Assembly: GCF_030012985.1 (NCBI RefSeq) | Contig: NZ_CP120233.1 | Span: 3,529,001-3,593,000, forward strand | Direction of reading: 5' to 3' | Length of the DNA stretch: 64,000 nt | DNA from: Microbulbifer sp. VAAF005 | GTDB lineage: Bacteria > Pseudomonadota > Gammaproteobacteria > Pseudomonadales > Cellvibrionaceae | Part shown: one piece after another, positions 18,949 through 28,570 of the stretch | Position numbering within the stretch: position 1 is the first letter of the stretch | Layout of the letters: each line of letters begins with the position of its first letter | Translations under genes and position numbers: made by a program | Notes under the pieces: model-generated | Told to the model about the DNA's origin: nothing | Seen by the model: only the letters and a program-made list of their open reading frames with translations | Databases searched by the model: none

Positions 18949-20556
18949 TCAGGCTACCTGCTGTTCTGTACCTGACTGGTGCGCCAGGTATTCCTCGTAA
19001 GTGCCTTGAAAATCGATCAGTGCTTGATCTTTGATTTCAATAACTCGGGTTGCCAGGGATGAGACAAACTGACGATCGTGACTCACAAAAATAAGTGTGC
19101 CCTCATATTTCTCCAGTGCCTTGTTCAGGGCTTCGATGGCTTCCATGTCCAAGTGGTTGGTTGGCTCATCCATGATGAGCACATTGGTGTCCATCATCAT
19201 TAGCTTGCCAAACAGCAGGCGATTTTTCTCGCCGCCAGAGCAGACCTTTGCCTTTTTATTGGCATCATCTGCGGTAAATAATAGTCGGCCCAGAATACCC
19301 CGCACGGCCAGATCATCGTGCTTGGGGGTGCGCCATTGGGACATCCACTCAAATATCGTCAGGTCACCATCAAAATCTGCACTGCTGTCTTGCGGACAGT
19401 AGCCGATAGCGGCATTTTCTGACCACTTGACGACTCCGCTGTTTGCTTGGATCTCATTGACAAGACAGCGCAGGAAGGTTGTTTTACCAACGCCGTTTTC
19501 ACCGATAATTGCCAGGCGCGCACCGGCTTCCAGCAGCATTTCGCCACCTTGAAATAGCGTTTCACTGTCAAAACCATGGGTAAGCCCCTCAAGAGTCAGC
19601 GCCTGACGGTGCAATTTTTTACACTGGTTAAAGGTAATATAAGGGCTGACCCGACTGGAGGGTTTGATTTCGTCCAGCTTGATTTTTTCCATCTTCTTTG
19701 CGCGGGAGCTGGCCTGCTTGGCTTTGGATGCATTGGCAGAAAAGCGGTTCACAAAGCTCTGTAGCTCGTCCAGTTCGGCACTTTTCTTGGCATTCTCTGC
19801 GTGAAGTTGTTCTTGTATTAGCGTGGAGGCCGCAACAAAGTCCTCATAATTGCCGGGGAAAACCCGCAGTTCACCATAATCTATGTCGGCCATATGGGTG
19901 CAGACAGAGTTCAGGAAGTGGCGATCGTGGGAAATGATGACCATGGTGCTTTTGCGTTGATTCAGTACATCTGCCAACCACTTGATGGTGTGGATGTCCA
20001 GGTTATTGGTCGGCTCATCCAACAATAAAATATCCGGGTCGGCAAATAGCGCTTGGGCGAGTAATACACGCAATTTCCAGCCGGGAGCTACCTGTTTCAT
20101 CAGGCCAAAATGCAGGGATTCGTCGATGCCAGCTTCAAGCAGGATTTCTCCCGCACGGCTCTCTGCACTATAGCCATCCAGCTCAGCAAATTGGACTTCA
20201 AGCTCGGCTACGCGCATGCCGTCTTCTTCGCTCATTTCCGGTAGCGAGTATATACGGTCACGTTCCTGTTTAATTTCCCACAGGCGGACATCTCCCATGA
20301 TGACCGCATCGACGACGGTGTACTCTTCAAATGCAAACTGGTCTTGGCTCAAAGTACCCAAGGTGCATCCAGGCTCAATGGATACGTTGCCGGCCGAGGG
20401 CGCCAAGGCACCACTCAGGATCTTCATAAAGGTTGACTTTCCACATCCATTGGCCCCGATAAGGCCATATCGGTTGCCATTGCCGAACTTTACAGAAATG
20501 TTTTCAAACAGTGGTTGGGCACCAAACTGCATGGTGATATTCGCGGTGGAGATCAA
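18949..20556 (-). CDS. ybiT: ABC-F family ATPase YbiT
   Basis: 535 residues from a TTG start at 20,556, preceded by AGGA at good distance and starting the protein at [11 protein letters not shown] as in E. coli YbiT; a longer TTG start at 20,607 seems less likely. Two ABC domains with Walker [10 protein letters not shown] and GENGVGKTT, signature motifs, Walker [13 protein letters not shown] and [11 protein letters not shown], and the inter-domain linker that reaches the ribosome. No membrane segments. ABC-F proteins act on the ribosomal E site; YbiT is one of four in E. coli and its exact role is unsettled. Monocistronic. Confidence 0.93.
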   Translation of the reverse strand: MISTANITMQFGAQPLFENISVKFGNGNRYGLIGANGCGKSTFMKILSGALAPSAGNVSIEPGCTLGTLSQDQFAFEEYTVVDAVIMGDVRLWEIKQERDRIYSLPEMSEEDGMRVAELEVQFAELDGYSAESRAGEILLEAGIDESLHFGLMKQVAPGWKLRVLLAQALFADPDILLLDEPTNNLDIHTIKWLADVLNQRKSTMVIISHDRHFLNSVCTHMADIDYGELRVFPGNYEDFVAASTLIQEQLHAENAKKSAELDELQSFVNRFSANASKAKQASSRAKKMEKIKLDEIKPSSRVSPYITFNQCKKLHRQALTLEGLTHGFDSETLFQGGEMLLEAGARLAIIGENGVGKTTFLRCLVNEIQANSGVVKWSENAAIGYCPQDSSADFDGDLTIFEWMSQWRTPKHDDLAVRGILGRLLFTADDANKKAKVCSGGEKNRLLFGKLMMMDTNVLIMDEPTNHLDMEAIEALNKALEKYEGTLIFVSHDRQFVSSLATRVIEIKDQALIDFQGTYEEYLAHQSGTEQQVA

Positions 20557-20812
20557 GAGCGTATTCCTGAGGATTACAAATGGGCTTTGGTAAGCCGGTT
20601 TCGCCAAAATAGGAGGCGTGATGTGGGGGCCGCACTATAAGGATTTGGCGCTGAGGTGTCGAGGAGTACGTTCAATAACTAAGCAGTTTCTCTGCGGGTT
20701 CGATATTAGAGGTTGAAATATATATGTTAAAGTATGCTTCTAGGCTAGGAGGATATTCCATTTCGGGGTGGGGTGCGATGATATGCATCTGTATACTCCC
20801 CAAGTTCGGGTT

Positions 20813-20844
20813 CTTTAGCTAAAGCTATGGGCCCTAATATTAGG
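20813..20844. promoter_or_regulatory. Two adjacent 12-bp palindromes in a non-coding gap
   Basis: CTTTAGCTAAAG (20,813-20,824) and CCTAATATTAGG (20,833-20,844) are perfect palindromes centred 20 bases apart, about two helical turns. They lie in the 500-base gap between ybiT and the VOC gene, in which I see no gene. They could be operator sites for the VOC gene; no regulator is known. Confidence 0.35.
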
Positions 20845-21057
20845 AATATTCCCGGTATAAGTTGCCGGCGCGTAAAGCGGCCACTTTTATTTAAATAATT
20901 AACGGGATCACTTGATCTTATTTGTATCCTTTGGGTGGCTCCGACGGCAAAGTAAATGTTAATGCTGTCAGGGGGAGGGTTGAAGGGCTAATGACTAGCA
21001 GATGTCAGTCAATCAATTTTTGATCTCTATAAGGAGCTAGCAAAGGCTGGAGGCTAT

Positions 21058-21474
21058 ATGAAATCGAATTGTTTGCACCTTGCGATTCCGGCAGGGGACC
21101 TGGAAACCGCCAAGAAATTCTATTGCGATGTCTTAGGCTGCAAGACCGGCAACAGTGAAGAAGGTCGCTGGGTAGATATCGACTTTTGGGGTAACGAACT
21201 CACCCTGCACCAGAGTGAGGAGAAGCTCCCCAATGTTCGCCACAAGGTGGATATGGGAGAAGTGGCTGTTCCTCATTTTGGCATTCACCTGCCGGAAGAT
21301 GAGTTTCAGGCATTGAAAGGCCGTATCGAAGCTGCCGGGCTGGAATACCTGGACAAGCCCTACCGTCGCTTTGTCGGCAATGAATATGAACAGGAAACTT
21401 TCTTTATCGAAGATCCAAATGGCAATGTCCTGGAAATGAAAACGATGGTTAATCCTGAACTGATGTTCAAGTAA
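21058..21474 (+). CDS. VOC-family (glyoxalase/dioxygenase-fold) protein
   Basis: 138 residues made of two beta-alpha-beta-beta-beta modules. The first begins LHLAIPAGDLETAKKFY and the second HFGIHLPEDEFQALKGRI; FIEDPNGNVLEMK at the C-terminus is the usual end with the metal-ligand Glu. It may be a dioxygenase, lyase or binding protein; the motif alone does not decide. It stands alone, with ribosome site GGAGGC upstream of the ATG. Confidence 0.85.
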   Translation: MKSNCLHLAIPAGDLETAKKFYCDVLGCKTGNSEEGRWVDIDFWGNELTLHQSEEKLPNVRHKVDMGEVAVPHFGIHLPEDEFQALKGRIEAAGLEYLDKPYRRFVGNEYEQETFFIEDPNGNVLEMKTMVNPELMFK

Positions 21475-21549
21475 TCGTCTGGGCCCTGCAGATAATTGAA
21501 TCTGTGGGGCTGGGTTTCTCCCGCTATTCCCTGTCCTCGCTTATCCTTG

Positions 21550-22470
21550 TTAAGAATGAGATGCCTTAATCTGGGGTTGAGTTCTGATTGCCTGAATAAT
21601 ACCTCCGATAACTATCAGTAAGCTGCCGGCATAAGTATTCCAGGTTGGGAGTGTGCTATAAACAAACCAATCCAATATGCCGGAGAAAATCAGGCTTGTA
21701 TATAAATAGGGAGATAGGCTGGCAGGTCTGTTTACCCGACGATAGGCTTTAGTGCGTAAGGATTGATTGCTGATTGTCGCCAGGCTAAAAGCAATAATCA
21801 CAATCACAAAACTTACCGAGTCCGATAGAGATACAGCGACTTTCGTAAGCTCCCCAAGATTTCCTTCAATCAATAATATGGCAAGCATATAGAGGCTGGA
21901 TAGGCCGAACATCTTGGTGGTTGAAGATATCGTATTTTGCTTCTTTGAAGAGTGGTGCATTACAAACTGTGAACAAGCTCCAAAGAAGCCCGATAGCAGG
22001 CCCACTATCATATAGCTATCAAAGCCAGTAGTTGGCTTCAATATAAAAGCAACGCCGATAAAGCTGATTATACAGGCTGCTAATGTCTTCTTTTTTATCG
22101 GATCCTTTTTGGCAAACCGGGTAATAAAAGGGAGAAATAAACCTGACGTTGAAAATAGAAGGGCGGCGACAAGTAGAGAGCCATTGGACAAATAATAAAA
22201 CAGGCAATACTGAGCGAGACAAGTGAATAACGCCCTTGCACCATCAATCCTGTCTATTCGATGAGTCACAGGGTTTTCATCAAAAACAACGAGGCAAATC
22301 CAGGTTAGGAGTAAAAATGGGGCAAAGAAACGAATAAAGACCACCAGGGATAAGGAGCTAAAAGTAGTTAGTTCTTTACCAAATAGCCCGGTTAGCGACA
22401 TACAGCTGGCCGCCAGAATTGCGGTAATGACACTGAGGGCAAATTCTCTATTGGAAATGCGGGTATTCAT
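21550..22470 (-). CDS. EamA/DMT-family transporter
   Basis: 306 residues with about ten membrane segments in two repeats, as in EamA permeases (RhaT/YdcZ superfamily), which usually export metabolites or amino acids. The second half shows the conserved SLSPYLYTSLIFSGILDW and the end VIGGIIQAIR. It overlaps the preceding isochorismatase-like gene by four bases (ATGA), so the two are translated together. The pair and the photolyase upstream are notably AT-rich compared with the surroundings. Substrate unknown. Confidence 0.87.
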   Translation of the reverse strand: MNTRISNREFALSVITAILAASCMSLTGLFGKELTTFSSLSLVVFIRFFAPFLLLTWICLVVFDENPVTHRIDRIDGARALFTCLAQYCLFYYLSNGSLLVAALLFSTSGLFLPFITRFAKKDPIKKKTLAACIISFIGVAFILKPTTGFDSYMIVGLLSGFFGACSQFVMHHSSKKQNTISSTTKMFGLSSLYMLAILLIEGNLGELTKVAVSLSDSVSFVIVIIAFSLATISNQSLRTKAYRRVNRPASLSPYLYTSLIFSGILDWFVYSTLPTWNTYAGSLLIVIGGIIQAIRTQPQIKASHS

Positions 22471-23057
22471 GGTTTACTAGCACCCTCACTAGCAATAATC
22501 TCATCGACAGTTTTTACACTGGCTATCTTCGTGAGGAAGTTCAGGCTATTCTGTTTATTGTTTTCTGTGTCAGACTCACAGGCATCTGAGGCAATGAATA
22601 CTGAAAAGTCTCTATCGTGAGCTTCCCTGGCTGTCAGTTCGACTGTATTTTGTGTTGATACCCCACAGAGAATAATCCTTTCTATATTGTTGCTAGCAAT
22701 AAGTACTGGGAGTTCGGTCCCATAGAAGCCACTGACACGCCTCTTATAAATAGATATATCGCTATCAGTAATATTGAGTTCATCAACAAAAGCAGTGCCC
22801 CAGCTTTTCTGACGGAGGGCGCCTATATCTTTGATATAGCTGAAGAGAGGAGAGTTAGAGGAAGATTCCCTGTAGTCGGTGGAAAAAGCGACCCTGATAT
22901 GGCAAATAATATGACGTCGTGCTCTTCCCCACGTAAGGAGTTTATTGGTGTTCTCAATAACTCTATTCTTATGGACTCTTGGGGCCGCTGCTGATATTTG
23001 TCCCTTTGGATGACAAATATCGTTGATAAAATCGAGGGTAATGATTGCAGTCTTCAT
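22467..23057 (-). CDS. Isochorismatase-like cysteine hydrolase
   Basis: 196 residues. The catalytic triad of the family is present: Asp9 in ITLDFIND, Lys105 in YKRRVSGFYGTEL and Cys131 in ILCGVSTQNTVE. Members hydrolyse amides such as nicotinamide, ureidoacrylate or N-carbamoyl compounds, or vinyl ethers such as isochorismate; the substrate cannot be assigned. It overlaps the EamA transporter gene by four bases, which suggests that the transporter moves the substrate or product. Confidence 0.88.
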   Translation of the reverse strand: MKTAIITLDFINDICHPKGQISAAAPRVHKNRVIENTNKLLTWGRARRHIICHIRVAFSTDYRESSSNSPLFSYIKDIGALRQKSWGTAFVDELNITDSDISIYKRRVSGFYGTELPVLIASNNIERIILCGVSTQNTVELTAREAHDRDFSVFIASDACESDTENNKQNSLNFLTKIASVKTVDEIIASEGASKP

Positions 23058-23144
23058 GACCAGAGTCTAATAAGGCGAGTATTGGCTTAGTTTAGTAATG
23101 ATTAAGGAAGCCTTCGATAAAGGATTTTATGATCTATACAGAGA

Positions 23145-24671
23145 TTATGATTTCTTTGTCATAAATTGCTTTGCCCTTTTTTTTATTGCTGCCACTTCAC
23201 TCTTCTCAAGCTTATCCAAAAGGCTGAACATCATTGTCATTCTATGATTGCCCTCTAGTATTTTTCTTTTTTCAATTAAGAAATTCCAGTAGAGGCTGTT
23301 AAATGGGCAGGCCTTCTCTCCAGTTCGTTGTTTGACGTCATAAATACAGTCGCTGCAATAGTTACTCATTTTGTTGATATAGGAGCCACTACTAATATAG
23401 GGCTTTGTTGCAACCAACCCACCATCGGCGAACTGGCTCATTCCCCGGGTGTTAGGCATTTCAACCCACTGAATAGCATCTATGTAAATACCGAGATACC
23501 AACTTTCCACCTGGTTAGGGTCAGTTTGTGTTAATAGCGCAAAATTACCGGTAATCATAAGCCTTTGGATATGGTGAGCATAGGCATTTTCCAAGCTATT
23601 CCTGATGGTGTTGTGAAGGCAGTTCATGGTCGTTTTTGCATCCCAGAAAAAATCTGGCAAATTATTTTTATTCTTCAACTTATTCTGATGCTCATAACTG
23701 GGCATAGACATCCAGTAGACACCGCGCATATATTCTCGCCAGCCCAATATTTGGCGTACAAAACCTTCAATCTGGTTAAGTCCTATTGAAATTTTTCCAT
23801 CTTCCCAAGATTTTATCGCTGTATCGATAGCCTCTTTTGGAGATATGAGTTTACTATTTAGGGAGAAGCTAATTCGGCTGTGATAAAGAAAGGCTTCATC
23901 TGGATCCATTGCGTCCTGAAAATCGCCAAAATGAGCAAGTAGATGTTTACAAAAATGACGAAGTAGTTTTATAGATTCCTCCCTGCTGGTTGGCCATATA
24001 AAATTCTCTGGATCAATCTCTCCAATACTCTTAATTCCAGACTTTTTTATACGGGATAAAGTTAAAGTGACATTACTTGTTATTTTTCCCTGCTTGGGTT
24101 TGCCCAGCTTTCCATTCCATTTCTTTCTATTGCTTTGGTCGAAATTCCACTTTCCCCCTTCAGGTTTTCCATTGTTCATCAGAATGTCATGCTTCTTCCG
24201 CATATAGTGGTAGAAGCTTTCCATAAGTAGAGATTTTTTCCCCTGGAAGAAGTTTGCCAGCTCTTTTCGGGTGGTTAAAAAGTGCTCAGTGTCGTAGGCT
24301 TGAAATTCTATTGATAGTCTCTTTTCTAGTTGTAGCAGCTGCTGATCTAGTCGGTACTCATCGGGAAGTTGGTACTCAAATTTTTCAATTTTGTGCTTTC
24401 TAATAATATCTTCGATATTTTTTGCAAGGTTTTGTTTGTTGTTTTTATCGTCTATTCGATAGTAGATAACATTGCAGCCCCTATTTTTAAGCCACTCTGA
24501 GAAAATCTGCATAGCTTCAAAAAAGGCAACGATTTTTTGGATGTGGTGAACAACGTAATCGGTCTCTTGGCGCATTTCAGCCATAAAGTAGATCTTATCT
24601 TCCTGGTTACCTCTAAACCAGGAGTGTTTTTGGTTCAATTGATCCCCTAATAGCAAGCGCAGCGTTTTCAC
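23145..24671 (-). CDS. FeS-type bacterial cryptochrome/photolyase (deoxyribodipyrimidine photolyase-related)
   Basis: 508 residues. The N-terminal domain begins LRLLLGDQLNQKHSWF and binds the antenna cofactor; the C-terminal helical domain binds FAD and keeps ILGWREYMRGVYW and the MPNTRGMSQFADGG segment. The Cys pairs in NYCSDCIYDVK and KACPFNSLYW fit the [4Fe-4S] cluster of the PhrB branch, whose members repair (6-4) photoproducts with blue light. The protein acts on DNA in the cytosol. It lies 32 bases downstream of the ABC-F gene on the same strand and is probably in the same operon. Confidence 0.9.
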   Translation of the reverse strand: MKTLRLLLGDQLNQKHSWFRGNQEDKIYFMAEMRQETDYVVHHIQKIVAFFEAMQIFSEWLKNRGCNVIYYRIDDKNNKQNLAKNIEDIIRKHKIEKFEYQLPDEYRLDQQLLQLEKRLSIEFQAYDTEHFLTTRKELANFFQGKKSLLMESFYHYMRKKHDILMNNGKPEGGKWNFDQSNRKKWNGKLGKPKQGKITSNVTLTLSRIKKSGIKSIGEIDPENFIWPTSREESIKLLRHFCKHLLAHFGDFQDAMDPDEAFLYHSRISFSLNSKLISPKEAIDTAIKSWEDGKISIGLNQIEGFVRQILGWREYMRGVYWMSMPSYEHQNKLKNKNNLPDFFWDAKTTMNCLHNTIRNSLENAYAHHIQRLMITGNFALLTQTDPNQVESWYLGIYIDAIQWVEMPNTRGMSQFADGGLVATKPYISSGSYINKMSNYCSDCIYDVKQRTGEKACPFNSLYWNFLIEKRKILEGNHRMTMMFSLLDKLEKSEVAAIKKRAKQFMTKKS

Positions 24672-24703
24672 ATCTCACTTCCTTTATTTAGGTCTTAATG
24701 TGC

Positions 24704-26263
24704 CTATAGATAGATCCTTCTATTCACTCCCACATTTTCTACAAAAGTAGAGTCATGGGAGATCAATAAAAATGTTCCGGGGTATTCTACCAGCGCAGTT
24801 TCCAGCGCTATACGCGACTCCAGATCCAAGTGATTGTCCGGTTCGTCCAGTAGTAGCAGGTCTGGTGCCTCAGTGCCATGAGTAGCGGCAAGTAAAGCAA
24901 CCTTTAGTCGCTCCCCTCCACTTAAAGTATTGGTAGAGCGAAGTGCAGAATCACCTCGAATATTCATTGTGGCTAGGGCTGTGCGCCAGAAGTTGGTATC
25001 TTTATCAGTGTGCAGGCGGGATAAAGTTTCCAAGGCAGATAGATTTCCATTTAGTTGACTTAGGTTCTGATCCAGATAAAAACAGCTGCCAAAAGTTTTA
25101 CACAAACCGCTGCGAGGTTTAACTCGACCAGCAATGATCTTTAGTAGCGTTGTCTTTCCGCTACCATTGGCGCCACAAATATGCCAGCGATCGCCACTGT
25201 GCATGGTAAGTGATATGGGATCACTCTGAATACCGTAGGGAAGTTTGAGATCCTCAACATGCAGACGAATACCACCCGTTAGCCCTGTTTTGCTAAGTTG
25301 CATATTTGGGAGCTTATGACTCTTATAGTCCTTTTGGCAACTTTCTAAATCTAGCTTTAACTTATGGTGCTGACGATCAAGGTTTCTAGTCAGCTTGCCT
25401 AAACTTTGCCCTGCACGATCTTTTTTCGCATCTAGTAGCGATTTACATTGGGAACCTTTTAATTTCTTACCCTGGTTTTTCCTGGTTGTAGTTTTTTCAG
25501 CAGAACTTTGCTTAAGTTTGGTTAGGCTTTTTATCTTCTTTTTGGTACTTTCAATTTTCTTTTCTACAGACTGTCTCTGTATCTCTTTTTCTTTCTTGTA
25601 GTGTGAATAGTTACCACCATATGTGCGTAGTTTTCCTGAATCTAGTTCCACTATCGTGTCAGCTTGTTGGAGTAAGCTTCGATCATGACTGACCATTAGA
25701 ATTCCGGCAGAATGGTTTCTAATTTTCTGCTGTAACCATTTTCTACCGTCTGAATCTAGGTGATTACTAGGCTCATCCAGTAGCAGGTAATATTTTTTAT
25801 GAGAGAAGGCATTGATTAAAGCCAGTCGGACTCTTTCACCACCGCTAAGATTGCCGATAGGAGTGTCTAACGTGAGATTTATTCCGGCGCTGTATAAATT
25901 CTGTTGCCAAATTATAGGTAGCTCCCATGAATCTGAGACACGCATCAGATCTTCCTCACTCTGATTGCCAGATTCAATACGTGAAAAACAGTCATAGAGA
26001 CCCGTAGGGTCGAATATATCTACAATTCTCTTGTTGGAATTGCTGCTCACTTGATCCACTTTAAGGTAGTCCATATACCAAGTAATACTTCCCTGTTCAG
26101 GCTTTAGTTTCCCAATCAAAGTCTCTAAAAAAGTCGATTTTCCACTGCCATTATTTCCCACTAAGCTAGTAAATCCCGGAGGGAGGTCAAGATGGATCCC
26201 CTTAAATAGAGATTTCTCAGGGAAGTTTAAGGAAAGATTTTTTATAGAACAAATGCTCTGCAT
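24704..26263 (-). CDS. ABC-F family ATPase (Uup-like, divergent)
   Basis: About 519 residues from the ATG at 26,263, which has the strong site GGAGGGTGAC; an upstream in-frame start has none. Two ABC modules with Walker A VGNNGSGKST and CGANGSGKTT, signatures NLSGGERVR and TLSGGERLK, and Walker B LLLDEPSNHLD and LLLDEPDNHLD. The linker is very basic and lysine-rich (about residues 240-300), fitting rRNA contact. It is not the same subfamily as YbiT. Members act as translation factors or protect ribosomes from antibiotics; which applies here is unknown. Confidence 0.88.
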   Translation of the reverse strand: MQSICSIKNLSLNFPEKSLFKGIHLDLPPGFTSLVGNNGSGKSTFLETLIGKLKPEQGSITWYMDYLKVDQVSSNSNKRIVDIFDPTGLYDCFSRIESGNQSEEDLMRVSDSWELPIIWQQNLYSAGINLTLDTPIGNLSGGERVRLALINAFSHKKYYLLLDEPSNHLDSDGRKWLQQKIRNHSAGILMVSHDRSLLQQADTIVELDSGKLRTYGGNYSHYKKEKEIQRQSVEKKIESTKKKIKSLTKLKQSSAEKTTTRKNQGKKLKGSQCKSLLDAKKDRAGQSLGKLTRNLDRQHHKLKLDLESCQKDYKSHKLPNMQLSKTGLTGGIRLHVEDLKLPYGIQSDPISLTMHSGDRWHICGANGSGKTTLLKIIAGRVKPRSGLCKTFGSCFYLDQNLSQLNGNLSALETLSRLHTDKDTNFWRTALATMNIRGDSALRSTNTLSGGERLKVALLAATHGTEAPDLLLLDEPDNHLDLESRIALETALVEYPGTFLLISHDSTFVENVGVNRRIYL

Positions 26264-26615
26264 GTCACCCTCCGGTAGTCGGAATGGGTGGCGCAATACC
26301 ATGATCTTGAGAGAAAGTTGTAGAGAATGGAGTACGCCACTTGCACGGGAATTGATGGCCTCTTGAGAAGCCGGGTTATCTCCAGTGTGTGCAAGGCTTA
26401 ATTCATTGGCGTAAATGACCCCAAATAGAAAAGTTGATATGCCGTATCTTAGTAAATGTGGAAAAATACTTCAAGGCCGGTCGGTAAACTTCTACTTGGT
26501 ACTCTAATCCGTTAAAAGAAGGTGGCATAAAGATCTTTTTGAGATTACATTGCGGTATTTTATTTTTAATGACTTACTTTCGAATGATAAGTATTTAATA
26601 ACAATGGGAGTTGCT
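26264..26615. other. Non-coding gap upstream of the glycine-rich gene pair
   Basis: About 350 bases between divergent genes, AT-rich, carrying promoters by position. I see no clear gene, hairpin or terminator here. Confidence 0.4.
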
Positions 26616-26690
26616 ATGGTGGTTGGTCTATTGATCGTAAGCACTATGGTTTTTTATTTTATCGAAAAACAGAAAGGCAGCGATTTTTGA
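26616..26690 (+). CDS. Small single-span membrane peptide (24 residues)
   Basis: ATG at 26,616 has the ribosome site GGGAG five bases upstream. The product MVVGLLIVSTMVFYFIEKQK plus GSDF is one membrane helix with a charged C-terminal end. An ATG at 26,604 and an open frame further upstream also exist, so the protein could be longer. Its TGA overlaps the TTG start of the next gene (TTGA), pointing to translational coupling. Family not recognised. Confidence 0.45.
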   Translation: MVVGLLIVSTMVFYFIEKQKGSDF

Positions 26691-27280
26691 GAGAATATCA
26701 ATTTCATCCTTCGCTTAAACAAAAGGTAAAGAAAACATATCCTCACCTCAGCAACAAACAGCTGGGCATAGTGCTTGATGCTTTAAGAGATTATTTTATT
26801 ATCTGTCAAACTGCTGGCAGAAAAATGGTTGCTATGCCATCTCAAGTTGTCGATATTGCTTGGCATGAATTTATATTAAGTACACAGTTATATAAGAGTT
26901 TCTGTAATAAATCTTTTGGTTATTTTCTACATCATACGCCCAATGAAGTTATGCCAAGTAAGAATACTACTGGTGAGGGGATTAAGAGAGCATGGCGAAT
27001 AGCTTGTGCTCATGGTGGAATTAACCCATCCAAGCCTAAGTCGCTGCCTCTGATTTTTTCAATTGATAAACAGCTGGAAATTAAAGACGGCTTTCATTAT
27101 TCACTAAATTGCTGTTCTAGAACTAACCTCTCATCAGATTATTGTGCCAGTCATATTGGTTGTGCCGCGAGTTGTGAGGGCGGTTCATCCGATAGTAGTA
27201 ACGGTGGATTTTGGAGTAATGACTCTACTTCAGACTCTGGAAGCAGTTGCGGTGGTGGCTGCGGCGGGGGCGGGGATTAG
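26687..27280 (+). CDS. Glycine-rich domain protein with Cys/Gly tail
   Basis: 197 residues from a TTG start that overlaps the stop of the preceding small gene. The N-terminal domain carries PSQVVDIAWHEFIL and FGYFLHHTP, which resemble the GRDP-type domain (DUF1399-like). The tail after residue 145 is low-complexity and ends SSCGGGCGGGGD; such ends are typical of TIGR04222-like membrane-associated proteins. Eight or more cysteines lie between residue 130 and the end, so metal binding or disulfide links are possible. No function is established; the coupled membrane peptide may tether it. Confidence 0.65.
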   Translation: MREYQFHPSLKQKVKKTYPHLSNKQLGIVLDALRDYFIICQTAGRKMVAMPSQVVDIAWHEFILSTQLYKSFCNKSFGYFLHHTPNEVMPSKNTTGEGIKRAWRIACAHGGINPSKPKSLPLIFSIDKQLEIKDGFHYSLNCCSRTNLSSDYCASHIGCAASCEGGSSDSSNGGFWSNDSTSDSGSSCGGGCGGGGD

Positions 27281-27320
27281 AGGCAGCTATTCGCCGCCTT
27301 ATCGATCGTATTCAATGTGA

Positions 27321-28517
27321 CTAGTGGGGAACAACTTGAGTTTCACATATTTCCTCGATTTCTTCTGCACTAAAACCGAGCTCACTCAATACGGTATGGT
27401 TATGTTCTCCCAGAGATGCTCCCCGGCTGAAAGAAAGTGGCTTCTTGCGATTAAATCTAAAGGGGGTGTTGATCTGTTTGATTCCTCCATCTATTGAGGT
27501 GATCATCTCCCTGGATTGGATAAGTTCGCTATCGGCGGCTTCTGTAAAATTGAGTACAGGTTCAATACATGCATCGACGCTCTGAAATACGGCTAACCAT
27601 TCCTTCTGGGTCTTGCTGGCGATAATCTTGGCGATATCCTCTTTGAGTTTTTCTTGTTGGTCGTCTTGAAGGATTCGATCCATCCACTCTTTATGCCCAA
27701 TTTTTATGAAAAACTGTTCCGCAAATTGTGGTTCTAAACTGCCTACTGACAAAAAGCGATTGTCCGCCGTTCGGTAGTAATCGTAATAGCTGCCACCATT
27801 CAATAGCTCAGACTCAATTTCTGGAGAGCTATTTAAAGCAAGGGCATTAGCTCCACTGATTGCGTTTAAAGCAAAGCTACAGTCTGTCATGCTGATATCG
27901 ATGTAACTTCCCTCACCAGTTCTCTGGCGATGATATACTGCTGCCAGTATTGACATGACCGCATGATGAGAACCGCCGGCGATATCTGCTATCTGGGTGC
28001 CACTCAGGCAAGGGCCATGGCTGCGATTGCCGGAATAACTGGCTAGGCCAGATAGTGCAAGGTAATTGATATCGTGTCCAGCACGCTGTTTTAATGGCCC
28101 TGTCTGGCCATATCCAGTGATCGAACAATAGATAATGTCTTCACACTGTTGGCTTAAGTTTTGGTAACCAAGGCCCAGGCGATCCATTACACCTGGGCGA
28201 AATTGCTCAATAACGATATCGTATTGCTGAAGTAACCGATGAATTACCTCTTTTGCTTTGGGGCTTTTTAAGTCTATCGCCAATGAGCGCTTGTTGCGGT
28301 TAATGGTTGCATGTGCGGCAGATAAGGAAGCAGAGTCATCGACTAGTGGTGGAAATCCCCTCAACAAATCAGGCCGAGAGGGCGACTCAATTCTTAGTAC
28401 TTCCGCGCCCAGGTCCGCCAATAACATAGTGGCATAGGGACCGGGGAGGAGCGTGGAAAAATCGAGTACCTTAAGCCCTTCCAATGGGGCACAGTGCTTA
28501 TTCTTTTGCTGTTTCAC
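27321..28517 (-). CDS. CaiB/BaiF family CoA transferase
   Basis: 398 residues, the usual size for class III CoA transferases. LKVLDFSTLLPGPYATMLLADLGAEVLRIE at the N-terminus contains the CoA-binding part, and the catalytic Asp is expected in GSHHAVMS/ADIAGG near residue 170 (QIADIAGG). It moves CoA between carboxylic acids. It is the last gene of a minus-strand fatty-acid degradation cluster with acyl-CoA dehydrogenase, FadJ-like protein and thiolase, and may activate a branched or methyl-acyl substrate as in alpha-methylacyl-CoA racemases, which share the fold. Confidence 0.9.
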   Translation of the reverse strand: MKQQKNKHCAPLEGLKVLDFSTLLPGPYATMLLADLGAEVLRIESPSRPDLLRGFPPLVDDSASLSAAHATINRNKRSLAIDLKSPKAKEVIHRLLQQYDIVIEQFRPGVMDRLGLGYQNLSQQCEDIIYCSITGYGQTGPLKQRAGHDINYLALSGLASYSGNRSHGPCLSGTQIADIAGGSHHAVMSILAAVYHRQRTGEGSYIDISMTDCSFALNAISGANALALNSSPEIESELLNGGSYYDYYRTADNRFLSVGSLEPQFAEQFFIKIGHKEWMDRILQDDQQEKLKEDIAKIIASKTQKEWLAVFQSVDACIEPVLNFTEAADSELIQSREMITSIDGGIKQINTPFRFNRKKPLSFSRGASLGEHNHTVLSELGFSAEEIEEICETQVVPH

Positions 28518-28570
28518 TTTTTATTTCATTATTTTAATTGAGAACAGAAATTTAAAGCCAGGGCTTTAAC

